In this document: in pieces, positions 41,497 through 50,320 of the stretch
Position numbering within the stretch: position 1 is the first letter of the stretch
Layout of the letters: each line of letters begins with the position of its first letter
Origin: Streptomyces bikiniensis
GTDB lineage: Bacteria; Actinomycetota; Actinomycetes; Streptomycetales; Streptomycetaceae
Assembly: GCA_000716465.1 (NCBI GenBank)
Contig: JNWL01000009.1
Coordinates: 87,653-151,652 of the forward strand
Length of the DNA stretch: 64,000 bases
Direction of reading: 5' to 3'
Notes under the pieces: model-generated
Database searches by the model: none
The model's input: the letters and a program-made list of their open reading frames with translations, nothing else
What the model was told of the DNA's origin: nothing
Translations under genes and position numbers: made by a program

Positions 41497-41535
41497 GAAC
41501 GGGCACCCCCGCGCGGGACGCGGGAGTGCCCGTTC
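41497..41535. terminator. 17-bp hairpin (one mismatch) between convergent genes
   Basis: GAACGGGCACCCCCGCG, loop CGGGA, CGCGGGAGTGCCCGTTC, with one C-A mismatch. Lies between the oxidoreductase and the minus-strand secreted protein gene. Confidence 0.75.
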
Positions 41536-41546
41536 TCCGGCGCGGC

Positions 41547-41861
41547 TCAGAACTCGATGCAGACCGGTCCCTGGTTGACGTTGATCAGGCCGACCTGGGT
41601 GGCGGCGCCGTTGCAGGTGAGGTCCATCTCACCGCCACCCCTGTTCTCGCCCGCCTCGTCGAGGGGGCCGAAGTCGATGCAGACCGGTCCCTGGTTGACG
41701 TTCACCGCGCCGACCTGCGTGGTGAAGTCGTTGCACAGCCCGTGGGGCGCCGACTCCTCCCCGCGTGCGAGGTGGTGGTCGGCCGAGGCGACGCCGGAAC
41801 CGGCCATCACCGCGGTGGCGGCGAGAGCGACGGCCACGAAGGTCTTGCGGAAGGACAGCAT
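41547..41861 (-). CDS. Small secreted protein with duplicated Cys motif
   Basis: 104 residues from ATG 41861 (GGAGAG upstream). Signal peptide (KTFVAVALAATAVMAGSGVASA) then two copies of a motif C-x(6)-QVG-x-(V/I)NVNQGPVCI: one after LCNDFTT, one after LTCNGAA, ending in VCIEF at the C-terminus. Each has one Cys pair spaced alike, so disulfides are likely. The pattern recalls short hydrophobic surface proteins such as chaplins, but does not match the chaplin or rodlin consensus. Function unknown. Confidence 0.75.
   Translation of the reverse strand: MLSFRKTFVAVALAATAVMAGSGVASADHHLARGEESAPHGLCNDFTTQVGAVNVNQGPVCIDFGPLDEAGENRGGGEMDLTCNGAATQVGLINVNQGPVCIEF
41554..41702. repeat. 29-nt exact direct repeat inside the secreted protein gene
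   Basis: Positions 41554-41582 and 41674-41702 are identical (begins TCGATGCAGACCGG, ends GGTTGACGTT), 120 bases apart, matching the protein duplication. Identity at third positions suggests a recent duplication or gene conversion. Confidence 0.85.
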
Positions 41862-42174
41862 GATCTCTCTCCGGGAAGTGGAGGACGGGGACACTGCAGA
41901 CTCCACCAGCGTCGCCCTCCCTCCGCACGCCGGAGTACGCCGCTCGTGCCGCCGGGCACCGCAATCCGCTCTCCTGGCGGTATGCCGGAAGACCCGCGCT
42001 CCGGTCGAACCGCGCGAGCCCGGGCCCGGCGCGAGCCGCCGTTCCCACCGCACCGGCGCCCCCTCGGACGGTCCTCCGCCGCGGACCGCACGGCCGGGAG
42101 CGGGTCGGCCCCGGTGGGGCGCCGCTGCCGGCCGGCGGGCCCGCCGGCCGCCGCGACCGGGCAGACTGTGCGGG
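41862..42174. other. 313-bp spacer, no feature recognised
   Basis: Divergent space between the minus-strand secreted protein and the plus-strand hypothetical. Open frames run through it but have weak codon bias. I see no palindrome or clear promoter. Confidence 0.4.
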
Positions 42175-42903
42175 ATGGACGACTATCGACCGGTGGACCG
42201 GGACCCCGCCCCGGAACGCTACGGACGCCTGCACGTGCGGACCGCCGATCTCGACCCGGCCCGCTGGCTCACCGAACGCACCCAGGGACACGGCGCCTTC
42301 GGGACGGTGGCGGGGGTCGCCGCGCCCGGATTCGCCGCCTACGCGAGGATCCTGCATCCGGCTTCCCTGGAGGAGCGGGCGGTACGCTGGGAGACGGTGG
42401 CCGCCGCCTACGGGCGCGGGATGACGCCGGGCACGGACTGGCACGAGCTGATCGGGTCGGACCGCGACCACCACGACGCTTCCGAGTACGGTCTGCCCGG
42501 CGTCTGGGACGAGCATCCGGCGGAAGGCCCGACTCCGCCCGATGTCGCCCGAGCCCTGATCCCCGTCCTCGCCCGGCACACCCGAACCCCGGAGCACTGC
42601 TGGTTCGGTCTGTGGAACGGATACGGGCGATGGGACTTCGACCGGTTCCCCTCCTTCGAGACCCCCGGCCGGGACGAGGTGCTGCTCGCCGGGACGCTGG
42701 CCGACGCCGTCTCGCCGGTCTCCCTGGACGAGTTCGCCGAACTGCCCGATCTGTGGTGGCCGCAGGACCGCGCCTGGTGCCTGGGCGGTGACGTGGACCT
42801 GGTCAGCACCTACATCGGCGGTTCCCGGGAACTGATCGCCGATCTGTTGGCCGCTCCGGGACTGGAGGCGCATCCGACGGCTCCGGGCGACAAGGTGGGC
42901 TGA
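42175..42903 (+). CDS. Conserved hypothetical protein (242 aa)
   Basis: 242 residues from ATG 42175; clean codon bias. Soluble, acidic, Trp- and Asp-rich, e.g. PARWLTERTQGHGAFGTV, HCWFGLWNGYGRWDFDRFP and DLWWPQDRAWCLGGDVDL. The sequence type is common in Streptomyces as an unnamed family of about 240 residues; a cell-wall or immunity role has not been shown. Converges with the flavin reductase. Confidence 0.7.
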   Translation: MDDYRPVDRDPAPERYGRLHVRTADLDPARWLTERTQGHGAFGTVAGVAAPGFAAYARILHPASLEERAVRWETVAAAYGRGMTPGTDWHELIGSDRDHHDASEYGLPGVWDEHPAEGPTPPDVARALIPVLARHTRTPEHCWFGLWNGYGRWDFDRFPSFETPGRDEVLLAGTLADAVSPVSLDEFAELPDLWWPQDRAWCLGGDVDLVSTYIGGSRELIADLLAAPGLEAHPTAPGDKVG

Positions 42904-42933
42904 ACCCCGCCGCGCGGAGCTCCGGGACGGGCC

Positions 42934-44076
42934 TCAGCTCAGCGTCTTCAGCGCGGCCGCGTCGTACGGCTTCAGTTCGTCGGTCCTCCCCGCCAGGACC
43001 TTGGACGCCCACTGCGGGTCCTGGAGCAGGGCGCGGCCGACGGCGACGAGGTCGAACTCGTCGCGCTCCAGGCGGTCGAGGAGGTTGTCGAGGCTGCCGA
43101 GTCCGGCCCCCTTGCCGGCGAAGGCGTGGAGGAAGTCGCCGTCGAGGCCGACCGAGCCGACGGTGATTGTGGGCCGGTCGGTGAGCTTCCTGGTCCAGCC
43201 GGCCAGGTTCAGGTCCGAACCCTCGAACTCCGGGAGCCAGTAGCGGCGGGTGGAGGCGTGGAAGGCGTCGACGCCGGCCGAGACGAGCGGGGCCAGGATC
43301 GCCTCCAGCTCCTGCGGGGTCCCGGCGAGGCGCGCGTCGTAGGCCTCCTGCTTCCACTGCGAGTAGCGGAAGATCACCGGGAACTCGGACGAGACGGCCG
43401 CACGGACCGCGGCCACGATCTCGGCCGCGAACTTCGTACGGGACACGGCGTCGCCGCCGTAGGCGTCGGCACGGCGGTTCGTCCGCTCCCACAGGAACTG
43501 GTCGACGAGGTAGCCGTGGGCGCCGTGGAGCTCGACTCCGTCGAAGCCGATGCGCTCGGCGGCCGCGGCGGCCTCGGCGAAGGCGCCGACGACGTCGTCC
43601 AGGTCGCTCCTGGTCATCGCCCTGCCCGTGCCCTCGGTGCCGTCGACGCGGATGCCGGAGGGGCCCATGGCGGGGGCGTCGGCGTAGGGCGCCTGCCCCT
43701 GCCGGCGCACCATGCCGATGTGCCACAGCTGCGGGACGATCGTGCCGCCCGCCGCGTGCACGGCCTCGGCGACCTCCGCCCACCCCGCCAGCTGTTCCTC
43801 GCCGTGGAAGCGCGGCACGCGATCGCTCTGCCCGGCCGACTCGTGGCCGACGTAGGTCCCCTCCGTGACGATCAGGCCCACGCCGGCGGCGGCACGGCGG
43901 GCGTAGTACGACCGCACGTCCTCGCCGGGAACACCGCCGGGCGAGAACATGCGGGTCATCGGCGCCATCACGATGCGGTTCGGGACGGTGAGGCCGTTCA
44001 GTGCGACCGGCCGGGACAGGATCTCGGTCGCACGGGAAGCGGGGGACGCGGTGACGGTCACGGGGACGCTCCTCAT
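42934..44076 (-). CDS. Old yellow enzyme family NADH:flavin oxidoreductase
   Basis: 380 residues from ATG 44076. TIM-barrel FMN enzyme: LNGLTVPNRIVMAPMTRMF, GLIVTEGTYVGH, GFDGVELHGAHGYLVDQFLWERTNRRADAYGG, and VGRALLQDPQWA. Reduces alpha,beta-unsaturated carbonyls or nitro compounds. Divergent from a MarR regulator with a clear palindromic site between, so it is probably inducible by electrophiles. Confidence 0.9.
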   Translation of the reverse strand: MRSVPVTVTASPASRATEILSRPVALNGLTVPNRIVMAPMTRMFSPGGVPGEDVRSYYARRAAAGVGLIVTEGTYVGHESAGQSDRVPRFHGEEQLAGWAEVAEAVHAAGGTIVPQLWHIGMVRRQGQAPYADAPAMGPSGIRVDGTEGTGRAMTRSDLDDVVGAFAEAAAAAERIGFDGVELHGAHGYLVDQFLWERTNRRADAYGGDAVSRTKFAAEIVAAVRAAVSSEFPVIFRYSQWKQEAYDARLAGTPQELEAILAPLVSAGVDAFHASTRRYWLPEFEGSDLNLAGWTRKLTDRPTITVGSVGLDGDFLHAFAGKGAGLGSLDNLLDRLERDEFDLVAVGRALLQDPQWASKVLAGRTDELKPYDAAALKTLS

Positions 44077-44096
44077 GGGTACTGCTTGACAACCTT

Positions 44097-44119
44097 GTTG
44101 CTTGAGGACTTCAAGCAAC
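44097..44119. promoter_or_regulatory. MarR operator palindrome
   Basis: GTTGCTTGA, spacer GGACT, TCAAGCAAC; 9-base perfect arms. 21 bases from the reductase start and 59 from the MarR start. Additional CTTGAC half sites flank it. Confidence 0.75.
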
Positions 44120-44178
44120 AGGAGGAAGGTAGGCATCAATATTTGAGATGGTCAAGTTTCCCGGGATAAAATGGCCGC

Positions 44179-44628
44179 ATGACAGAAGCTCCCCGCGCCG
44201 AAGCGCCCTGTGCCGACACCGCCGGGCTCATGGAGCTGCTCTCGGTGTCGCTCGGCGTCTACTACGGCGACTTCACCGTCGCGGCGGCGAGCGAGAACCT
44301 CACGGCCAGCCAGGGCAGGACGCTGACCGTACTGCGCCGGGGACCGGCGGCGATGCGCACCCTGGCCGAGAACATGACCTGCGACGCCTCCAACGTGACC
44401 GGGATCGTCGACCGGCTGGAGAAGCGCGGCCTCGTGCGCCGCGAAGCCGACCCGTCCGACCGGCGCGTCAAGAACGTCGTCCTCACGGCCGAGGGCGAGC
44501 GCGTCACCGACGCGATCCGCGCGAGGATGCGCACCACGCGGGACGGCCTCGACGGACTGGGCGACCAGGACCGGAAGCGCCTGTACGCCCTGCTGGAACG
44601 GGTCTTCGTGTCCGGCTCCCCTTCCTGA
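44179..44628 (+). CDS. MarR family regulator
   Basis: 149 residues. Winged helix: MRTLAENMTCDASNVTGIVDRLEKRGLVRREADPSDRRVKNVVLT, the standard MarR recognition helix and wing. Cys11 and Cys57 might be redox-sensitive. Likely represses the divergent flavin reductase and itself. Confidence 0.9.
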   Translation: MTEAPRAEAPCADTAGLMELLSVSLGVYYGDFTVAAASENLTASQGRTLTVLRRGPAAMRTLAENMTCDASNVTGIVDRLEKRGLVRREADPSDRRVKNVVLTAEGERVTDAIRARMRTTRDGLDGLGDQDRKRLYALLERVFVSGSPS

Positions 44629-44788
44629 CCGGGAGGCGGCCCGTGACGGCCGCCGGGTCGGGGTCCTCCCGGAACGGTCGGGCCCGGGCGTGAACGCCGC
44701 CCCCGGCCGGTAGGCAGCCCGGACGCGCGCCGCGGTCCCGGTCCCCGAGACGCGGGGTGAGAGCGGTGACCCGGGGCAGGAGGACACC

Positions 44789-45676
44789 GTGGCAGCGAAC
44801 ACCCTCCGGACGCACCGGAGCACCCCGGGCAATCGTGCGGCCGAGTCGCTACGGCTGGTGGGCTCAGCCCTGCGCGGCACCGCCGTACGCCTCTGGCACG
44901 ACAACATCGCCGACTACGCGGCGGCCCTCACCTACTACGCGGTGCTGGCTCTCGTGCCCGCCCTGCTCGTCTCGGTCTCCCTGGTGGGACTGGCCGGGGA
45001 CGGAACCCGTGAGCGTCTGATCCTCGACCTCACCTCGTACGCCCCTCCCCAGTCGGCCCAAGTGCTGCGCGAGGCACTGGAGGGGCTCACCTCGACACCG
45101 TCCTCGCTGTGGGCCCTGCTCGTCAGCGGCGTCCTGAGCGCCCTGTGGTCGGCCTCCAGCTACCTGGCGGTCTTCCGCCGCGCCCTGCACGCGATGTACC
45201 GGCTGCCCGACACGCGGCCGCCGCTGCGCGCGGCGCACGTCCTCGTGCTCACCGCCGGAGCGCTGCTGGCCCTGCTCGTGGCCGGCGCCGCGAGCCTCGT
45301 GGCGACCGGCCCCGTGGCCCGCCGGCTCGCGGCGGCCGTCGGCCACTCGGGCACGGACACCGTGACCGCCCTACGGTGGCCGGTGCTCCTGGCGATCGTC
45401 ACGGCCCTCGTCCTCATCCTCTACCGGACCGGCCCCGCCCAGGCCCGCCGGAAACGCAGGGGCTTCTCGGGCGGCGTGCTCGCCGCGTTCCTGTGGCTCG
45501 GCGCTTCGGTCGTCTTCACCCTGTACACGCAGTTCGGGACCTACAGCCGCCTCTACGGTTCGCTGGCGGGAATCGTGGTCTTCCTCGTATGGCTGTGGTT
45601 CACCAACCTGGCCCTGCTCGCCGGCGCGCAGTTCAACGCGGTGCTCGCGCGGGCGGAGGAACGAACGGACCCGTGA
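44789..45676 (+). CDS. YihY/BrkB family membrane protein
   Basis: 295 residues from GTG 44789 with GGAGGACACC upstream. Six TM helices; DYAAALTYYAVLALVPALLV and GGVLAAFLWLGASVVFTLYTQFGTYSRLYGSLAGIVVFLVWLW are the family signatures. Once misnamed RNase BN; role unknown, perhaps lipid or small molecule transport. Confidence 0.87.
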   Translation: MAANTLRTHRSTPGNRAAESLRLVGSALRGTAVRLWHDNIADYAAALTYYAVLALVPALLVSVSLVGLAGDGTRERLILDLTSYAPPQSAQVLREALEGLTSTPSSLWALLVSGVLSALWSASSYLAVFRRALHAMYRLPDTRPPLRAAHVLVLTAGALLALLVAGAASLVATGPVARRLAAAVGHSGTDTVTALRWPVLLAIVTALVLILYRTGPAQARRKRRGFSGGVLAAFLWLGASVVFTLYTQFGTYSRLYGSLAGIVVFLVWLWFTNLALLAGAQFNAVLARAEERTDP

Positions 45677-45876
45677 GGGGGCGGCACGCACTCCGCAGGA
45701 ACCCGCTGAACCGTTCCTCCGTCATCCGGCGGACACGGCAGGGGCGGCCCACGGCGGAACACGGCGCGGGACGACCGACGGCCGCTGTCGACGGATTGCC
45801 GCGAAGTCCCTCTGCCCAGGGGCGGTGGCCGGTAACGTGAGAAGGCCGACGAGCGGCGCGGGGGAGGAACGGACAC

Positions 45877-46188
45877 ATGAGCAGTGACGGTCCGGGGCTG
45901 TCGGATTTCCTGGGTTCCTTGTTCATGACCGGTGTCGGCGGAACTCTGCTGTATTTCGGTCTTCCCGGCGGCGGGCCGGTCAAGTGCGGCGATGCCGTCA
46001 TGTCCCCCGGCGAGTGGTGCGGACCGGCGGGCCACACCCGGACGCACGGCGGCAGCAACTACGACGCCCTGGCCGCCGAACAGCACGCCGGCTCGGTGCC
46101 GCTGGCGGTGTTCGGCACCATCCTGGTCGGGCTCGGCCTGCTCTGGTTCGCCGTCCTCGTGTACGCCGCCCTGCGGGACAGCCGCTGA
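45877..46188 (+). CDS. Small membrane protein, 2 TM
   Basis: 103 residues; GGAGG 9 bases before ATG. TM1 is short (FMTGVGGTLLYFGL), the middle loop has two Cys (VKCGDAVM, EWCGPAG), TM2 is VFGTILVGLGLLWFAVLVYAAL. Family unrecognised. It precedes the kinase gene by 103 bases and may be co-transcribed. Confidence 0.65.
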   Translation: MSSDGPGLSDFLGSLFMTGVGGTLLYFGLPGGGPVKCGDAVMSPGEWCGPAGHTRTHGGSNYDALAAEQHAGSVPLAVFGTILVGLGLLWFAVLVYAALRDSR

Positions 46189-46291
46189 ACGCGATCCGGA
46201 GCCGCGAACGCCGACCGGGATCCGGCGGACGGCCGTGACCGGTTCCGACGAGCGGCCCCGCCCCACGCGTCCACTGCCGCAGCACGGCGGT

Positions 46292-47764
46292 GTGGCCCCC
46301 TTGCGGGCCGGCCGGGATCCTTCGCGCATGGGAGGTTACGAACTCGTCGGCCGGCTCGGCGCCGGTGGCATGGGCGAGGTGTACCTGGCCCGGTCGGCGC
46401 GGGGAGACCTGGTGGCGGTCAAGGTGATCCGCGAGGAGATCACGGGACACCCGGAAGCCCTGCTCCGGTTCCGGCGGGAGGCGGCCACCGTCCGGACGAT
46501 CCGTGACGCCCGCACCGCGCGCCTGGTCGACGCGTCGCTGGACGCGCCGCCGTACTGGCTGGCCACCGAGTACGTGCCGGGCCCCACGCTGCGTCAGTCG
46601 ATCGGAGCGAAGGGCCCCTTCCCGTCGGCACGGGTCCGGGAGCTGGGCGCCGAGCTGGCCCGTGCCCTGGCGGGCGTCCACGCGCACGGCGTCACCCACC
46701 GGGACCTGAAGCCGCAGAACGTGATCCTCGGTCCCGACGGCCCGCGGCTGATCGACTTCGGCATCGCCCGCGGCACGGACGACACCCGGCTCACCGCGAC
46801 CGGCACGGCGCCCGGCACTCCCGGCTTCACCGCACCGGAGGTCCTGCTGCGCAACGAGGTCTCTCCCGCGGCCGACGTGTTCGCGCTCGGCGCGACGATG
46901 GCGTACGCGCTGACCGGACGGCCCCCTTTCGGCGGAGGTACCGCCGAGGCGGTCTCCTACCGCGCCGTCCACGAGGACGTCGACCTCGAAGGAGCGGCCG
47001 GCGACGACCCGGAACTCGTCGCCCTGGTGCGGGCCTGCGTGGCGAAGGACCCGGCCGGACGCCCGGCACCGGCCCACGTCGCCGCCCGCTGCGAAGGCCC
47101 GGGCGACACCCTGGTCGAGACCCTGCCCGCGGGGGCGCCGCAGCGGCGCCTCCCCCCGAGGAGGGCGGTGGCCGCGGCGCTCCTGTCGGCCGTGGTCGCC
47201 ACCGCCGGCGTCACCGTGACGCGGTGGTGGGCGGAGAACGACGGCGGGCACGGCGCCCGGGCCCCGGAGCCCGGCGGGCCGACCGGTACGAGCGCGGGCG
47301 GCTGGACCCTGGAGGGAGGCTGGAGCCTGGAGGTCGGGCCGGACCCGGCGCGGGACGGCGCCGTCGAGGACGTTCGCTGGAGGCTCTCCACCGACACGGA
47401 GGAGGCGCGCATGGGGATCGGGGACTGCGACCGTCCGCCCCAGGGGCCCGCGCGGGGCTCGGCGTCGACGTCCGTCTCGTACCGCAGCGGCGCACGGACC
47501 GCGGACGTGCGCCTGTCGGCGGAGGGCGCCGGGCCCTACCGGGTGGTGGTGGGAGTGAAACCACCGGGAAGCAAAGGATTCGGTCACACATCCGCACCGG
47601 TGCGCGTCACCTCGAAACGCGTGGCGCTGGTCTACCCCGCCGACTTCGCCGGGGCGCCGGCGGTGACGGCGGCCGGCGACTGGACGGTCGTCTTCTACCA
47701 GGCCGAGGGGGACGACCGAAGCCGCTGGCGCCGCCTGGGCTGCACCGGGTTCCACGCTCGCTGA
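46292..47764 (+). CDS. Membrane Ser/Thr protein kinase (Hanks type)
   Basis: 490 residues if GTG 46292 is the start (ATG 46328 is possible). Kinase: LGAGGMGEVYLA P-loop, VAVKV with Lys near 43, GVTHRDLKPQNVIL catalytic loop (about 132-145), DFGIARGTDDTRLTATGTAPGTPGFTAPE activation segment. A TM helix at about 290-310 (VAAALLSAVVATAGVTVT) leads to an outside domain of some 150 residues of unknown fold (SLEVGPDPARDG, LSTDTEEARMGIGDC, VGVKPPGSKGF). PASTA repeats are absent. Substrate unknown. Confidence 0.88.
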   Translation: MAPLRAGRDPSRMGGYELVGRLGAGGMGEVYLARSARGDLVAVKVIREEITGHPEALLRFRREAATVRTIRDARTARLVDASLDAPPYWLATEYVPGPTLRQSIGAKGPFPSARVRELGAELARALAGVHAHGVTHRDLKPQNVILGPDGPRLIDFGIARGTDDTRLTATGTAPGTPGFTAPEVLLRNEVSPAADVFALGATMAYALTGRPPFGGGTAEAVSYRAVHEDVDLEGAAGDDPELVALVRACVAKDPAGRPAPAHVAARCEGPGDTLVETLPAGAPQRRLPPRRAVAAALLSAVVATAGVTVTRWWAENDGGHGARAPEPGGPTGTSAGGWTLEGGWSLEVGPDPARDGAVEDVRWRLSTDTEEARMGIGDCDRPPQGPARGSASTSVSYRSGARTADVRLSAEGAGPYRVVVGVKPPGSKGFGHTSAPVRVTSKRVALVYPADFAGAPAVTAAGDWTVVFYQAEGDDRSRWRRLGCTGFHAR

Positions 47765-47788
47765 CGGCTCGCACCGTGCCGGGCGGGG

Positions 47789-48019
47789 TCACCGGGGCTT
47801 TCCGTTCGGCACGTACTCCCCGCACGGGCAGGCGCCGCTGGGAGTGAACTCACCGACGGGGAAGTCGTCTCCCGCGCACGCTCCAGTGCCGTCCTCGTGT
47901 TCGTAGCTCTGGTGTTTGCAGGTGCGGCACCACTGCTTGGGCGCTCCGACGACGAGCATCGGGAGGAGGGAGACGAGCAGGAGTCCCGCGAGCACACCGA
48001 TGAGGACGAGGAATTGCAT
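47789..48019 (-). CDS. Small membrane protein with Cys-rich tail
   Basis: 76 residues from ATG 48019 (GTG 48022 precedes). One TM (LVLIGVLAGLLLVSLLPMLVV) then a WCRTCKHQS, ACAGDD, ACPCGEY pattern: five Cys in pairs that could bind zinc. Convergent with the kinase gene with only 24 bases between stops. Confidence 0.65.
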   Translation of the reverse strand: MQFLVLIGVLAGLLLVSLLPMLVVGAPKQWCRTCKHQSYEHEDGTGACAGDDFPVGEFTPSGACPCGEYVPNGKPR

Positions 48020-48111
48020 CACCGGGCCAACATCCTTTCTTTGCAGTTAAGTTGGTGGAAGGAACCATTGTGCGCCCTGTGGGTTGCCGAGGCGCGGTCG
48101 AGGAGGCGGAC

Positions 48112-48264
48112 GTGGTGGTCACCGTATTGCTGGCAGTCGTCATCCCGGTCGGTCTGCTCGCGCTGGGTACGGGTGCCTATTTGCTGTGGGTCCGCTTCGG
48201 GACACGGGAACCGTGGCGGCACGGCGGTGGTGGGGACTCCGGTGACACCTGGGGCGGTGCGTAG
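48112..48264 (+). CDS. Single-TM small protein (50 aa)
   Basis: GTG 48112 with AGGAGG five bases upstream. Strong third-position bias. VVVTVLLAVVIPVGLLALGTGAYLLWV is one TM, then a Gly-rich polar tail. Too short for a family call. Divergent from the Cys-rich small membrane protein. Confidence 0.5.
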   Translation: MVVTVLLAVVIPVGLLALGTGAYLLWVRFGTREPWRHGGGGDSGDTWGGA

Positions 48265-48896
48265 ACCGAGCGTCCGGAAGGACGCCCTCCTCGTAGGAGC
48301 GCTCCGTCTCGGCGTGCGGTCTCACCGGCCTGCCTCCAGCCTCTTCTCCAGGATGCCGACCACGTGGCGCGGCAGTCGGGGGCGCCTCCGGTCCCGGCGT
48401 CCCGGGCGCCGCGTGTCCGGCCGGGCCCGGCCCTCGCGCCGGTGCGCCCGCCCACGCCGACTGGATCCGGAAGACCATCGGGCACCGGACCTGAGCCGTG
48501 GGGTCTTCTCGTCCCGGGCTTCGCGGCGAAGCAGCTGCGGACCGCCGGCCGAGAACGGAGGAGCCGACACGGCACCGGGGCGTCACTCGTCTTCGTGACG
48601 CTCCCTCCTCCTCCGGTCCTGCCGCAGTGCAAGGACTTCTCCGGCGCGTGGCCGGTCGGCACGACCGCGAAGACGGACCGGAACCGGGACAGGAGGGGGA
48701 CGAGGGGCGCAGGCGGGGTACGGGACGTTCCGCGCACCCGACGCGCCGGGCAACGCCCCTCCCGTGCGCTCGCGCGCCCCCGCACGGGCATGGTCCGCCG
48801 TGTCCGGCGACCCCATCATGAGCACGTGAACCGGGGCGCGGCCGACGCGGCACCCCGGACGAGAAGCGGCGGCGACACCACACACCAGGGGGACGC
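48265..48896. other. 632-bp gene-free stretch
   Basis: Both strands have long open frames because of the high G+C, but none has matched codon bias, a ribosome site or known domain. Probably old gene debris; I see no strong repeat or RNA fold. Confidence 0.4.
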
Positions 48897-49760
48897 ATGG
48901 GACAACGCTGGCTGGTGACCGGATGCTCGTCGGGTCTCGGCCGGGCCCTGGCGGAGGCGGCGGCCGCCGCCGGGCACGAGGTCGCGGTCACCGCCCGCAG
49001 CACCGTGACACTGCGGGAGACGGCTGCCCGCCACCCGGGGCGGATCGTGCCGATTCCGCTCGAACTGCACGACGCGTCCCAGTGCGAGGAGGCCGTCCGC
49101 CACGCCACCGCACGGCTCGGCGGCATCGACGTCCTGGTCAACAACGCCGGAGGAGGAGTGTTCGGCGCCGTCGAGGAGGTCTGCGACGCCGAGGTCCGCG
49201 ATCAGCTGGAAACGCTGCTGATCGGTCCGTGGCGGCTGATCCGCCTCGTCCTGCCGGGCATGCGTGCCCAGGGCCACGGCCACATCGTCAACGTCTCCTC
49301 GCTCGCCGGCCGGATGGCCTTCCCGGGCCTCGGCGCCTACGTCGCGGGAAAGTTCGCGCTGGAGGGCATGAGCCAGACGCTCGCCGCCGAGGTCACCCCC
49401 CTGGGCATCCGGGTCACCGTGGTCGAACCGGGCGGCTTCGCCACGCGCTACGGGACCTCGCTCAGGCGGTCCGCACGCCGGATGCCCGAGTACGCCGCCG
49501 CGAGCGCCGGGATGCTGGACGGACTGCGCGGCATGGCCGACGACGCGACCATGGGCCGGCCCGAGGACTTCGCGGCCCGGGTGCTCGCTCTCGTCGCGTC
49601 GGAGGACACCACACCGCTGCGGGTCCCCATCGGCCAGGACGCCTTCCTCTATCTCGAGGCCGTGGAACAGGCGGCCCGTGACGAACTGGCCGCCGCCCGC
49701 GCCCTGGCGGACGCGCCGCCGCCCCCGGCGCTGGAGGACGCCGCACACGACCCGGTGTGA
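48897..49760 (+). CDS. Short-chain dehydrogenase/reductase
   Basis: 287 residues. Classical SDR: WLVTGCSSGLGRALAEAA cofactor loop, DVLVNNAGGG, NVSSLAG with catalytic Ser, YVAGK with catalytic Tyr and Lys; the C-terminal LEAVEQAARDEL. Oxidises or reduces a hydroxyl/keto group using NAD(P). Substrate unknown. Confidence 0.88.
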   Translation: MGQRWLVTGCSSGLGRALAEAAAAAGHEVAVTARSTVTLRETAARHPGRIVPIPLELHDASQCEEAVRHATARLGGIDVLVNNAGGGVFGAVEEVCDAEVRDQLETLLIGPWRLIRLVLPGMRAQGHGHIVNVSSLAGRMAFPGLGAYVAGKFALEGMSQTLAAEVTPLGIRVTVVEPGGFATRYGTSLRRSARRMPEYAAASAGMLDGLRGMADDATMGRPEDFAARVLALVASEDTTPLRVPIGQDAFLYLEAVEQAARDELAAARALADAPPPPALEDAAHDPV

Positions 49761-49774
49761 AGCCGGCGTGAGCC

Positions 49775-49990
49775 ATGGATTCCCGGGCGAAAGCATTCGC
49801 TTTCCACGTTCCGCGGGAGGACTTCGACACGGCAGCCCGCCTCCACGCCGAGTGCTTCGGAGGGTGCTGGCCCATCGGCACGGTCATGGGCGTTTCCGGT
49901 CCGGCGCCGCCGGACCGGTTCGTGGAGGTCGGCGCGCTCGTGCGCCCCGACGCGAAGCCGTGTGCGGGGGGCCGGCCCGACTCCTCGCGG
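49775..49990 (+). pseudogene. Possible truncated gene fragment
   Basis: From ATG 49775 (14 bases after the SDR stop) the text MDSRAKAFAFHVPREDFD, HAECFGGCWPIGTVMGV and RFVEVGALVRPDA has coding bias to about 49951, after which it drops; the frame then runs out of sense across the next gene. Family unrecognised. Confidence 0.3.
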
Positions 49991-50032
49991 CGAAACCGCT
50001 TTCGGGTTCACCGACGCCGCCCGCCCGTGCGT

Positions 50033-50320
50033 TCAGCAGGCCCTTGCGGCTGTACGGGGAAACGGCTCGGTCTGCGCCACCCGGACGCGGTGCGCCAGCC
50101 GGCGGGCGGCGTGCACACTGCGACGCGTCAGGCAGAGTTCGCCCGCCGGAACGTGGCAGGTCGGGCAGGGATGGGCGAAAGCGCCGTGCCGGAACTGGCG
50201 GTGCGTCTCGTAGGTGGCGTCCAGCATCGCATCGAGGGCCGAGGACGGAAGGGAGACGGAAGCGCGGGTGGCGGTGCGCACCGGCCGGTGGGGGAGGGGC
50301 AGGACCGTGGTGGAACTCAT
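50033..50320 (-). CDS. Small zinc-finger-like protein
   Basis: 95 residues; GAGGAG nine bases before ATG 50320. The core HPCPTCHVPAGELCLTRRSVHAARR fits a C-x2-C-x8-C zinc-ribbon found in small Streptomyces proteins (as in CPVCGAP-G-PC-). His and Cys residues after it may complete a site. Function unknown; nucleic-acid binding possible. Confidence 0.7.
   Translation of the reverse strand: MSSTTVLPLPHRPVRTATRASVSLPSSALDAMLDATYETHRQFRHGAFAHPCPTCHVPAGELCLTRRSVHAARRLAHRVRVAQTEPFPRTAARAC

Noticed and set aside
41547..41861. Chaplin
   Set aside because: The repeat lacks the chaplin consensus and has a different Cys spacing and order.
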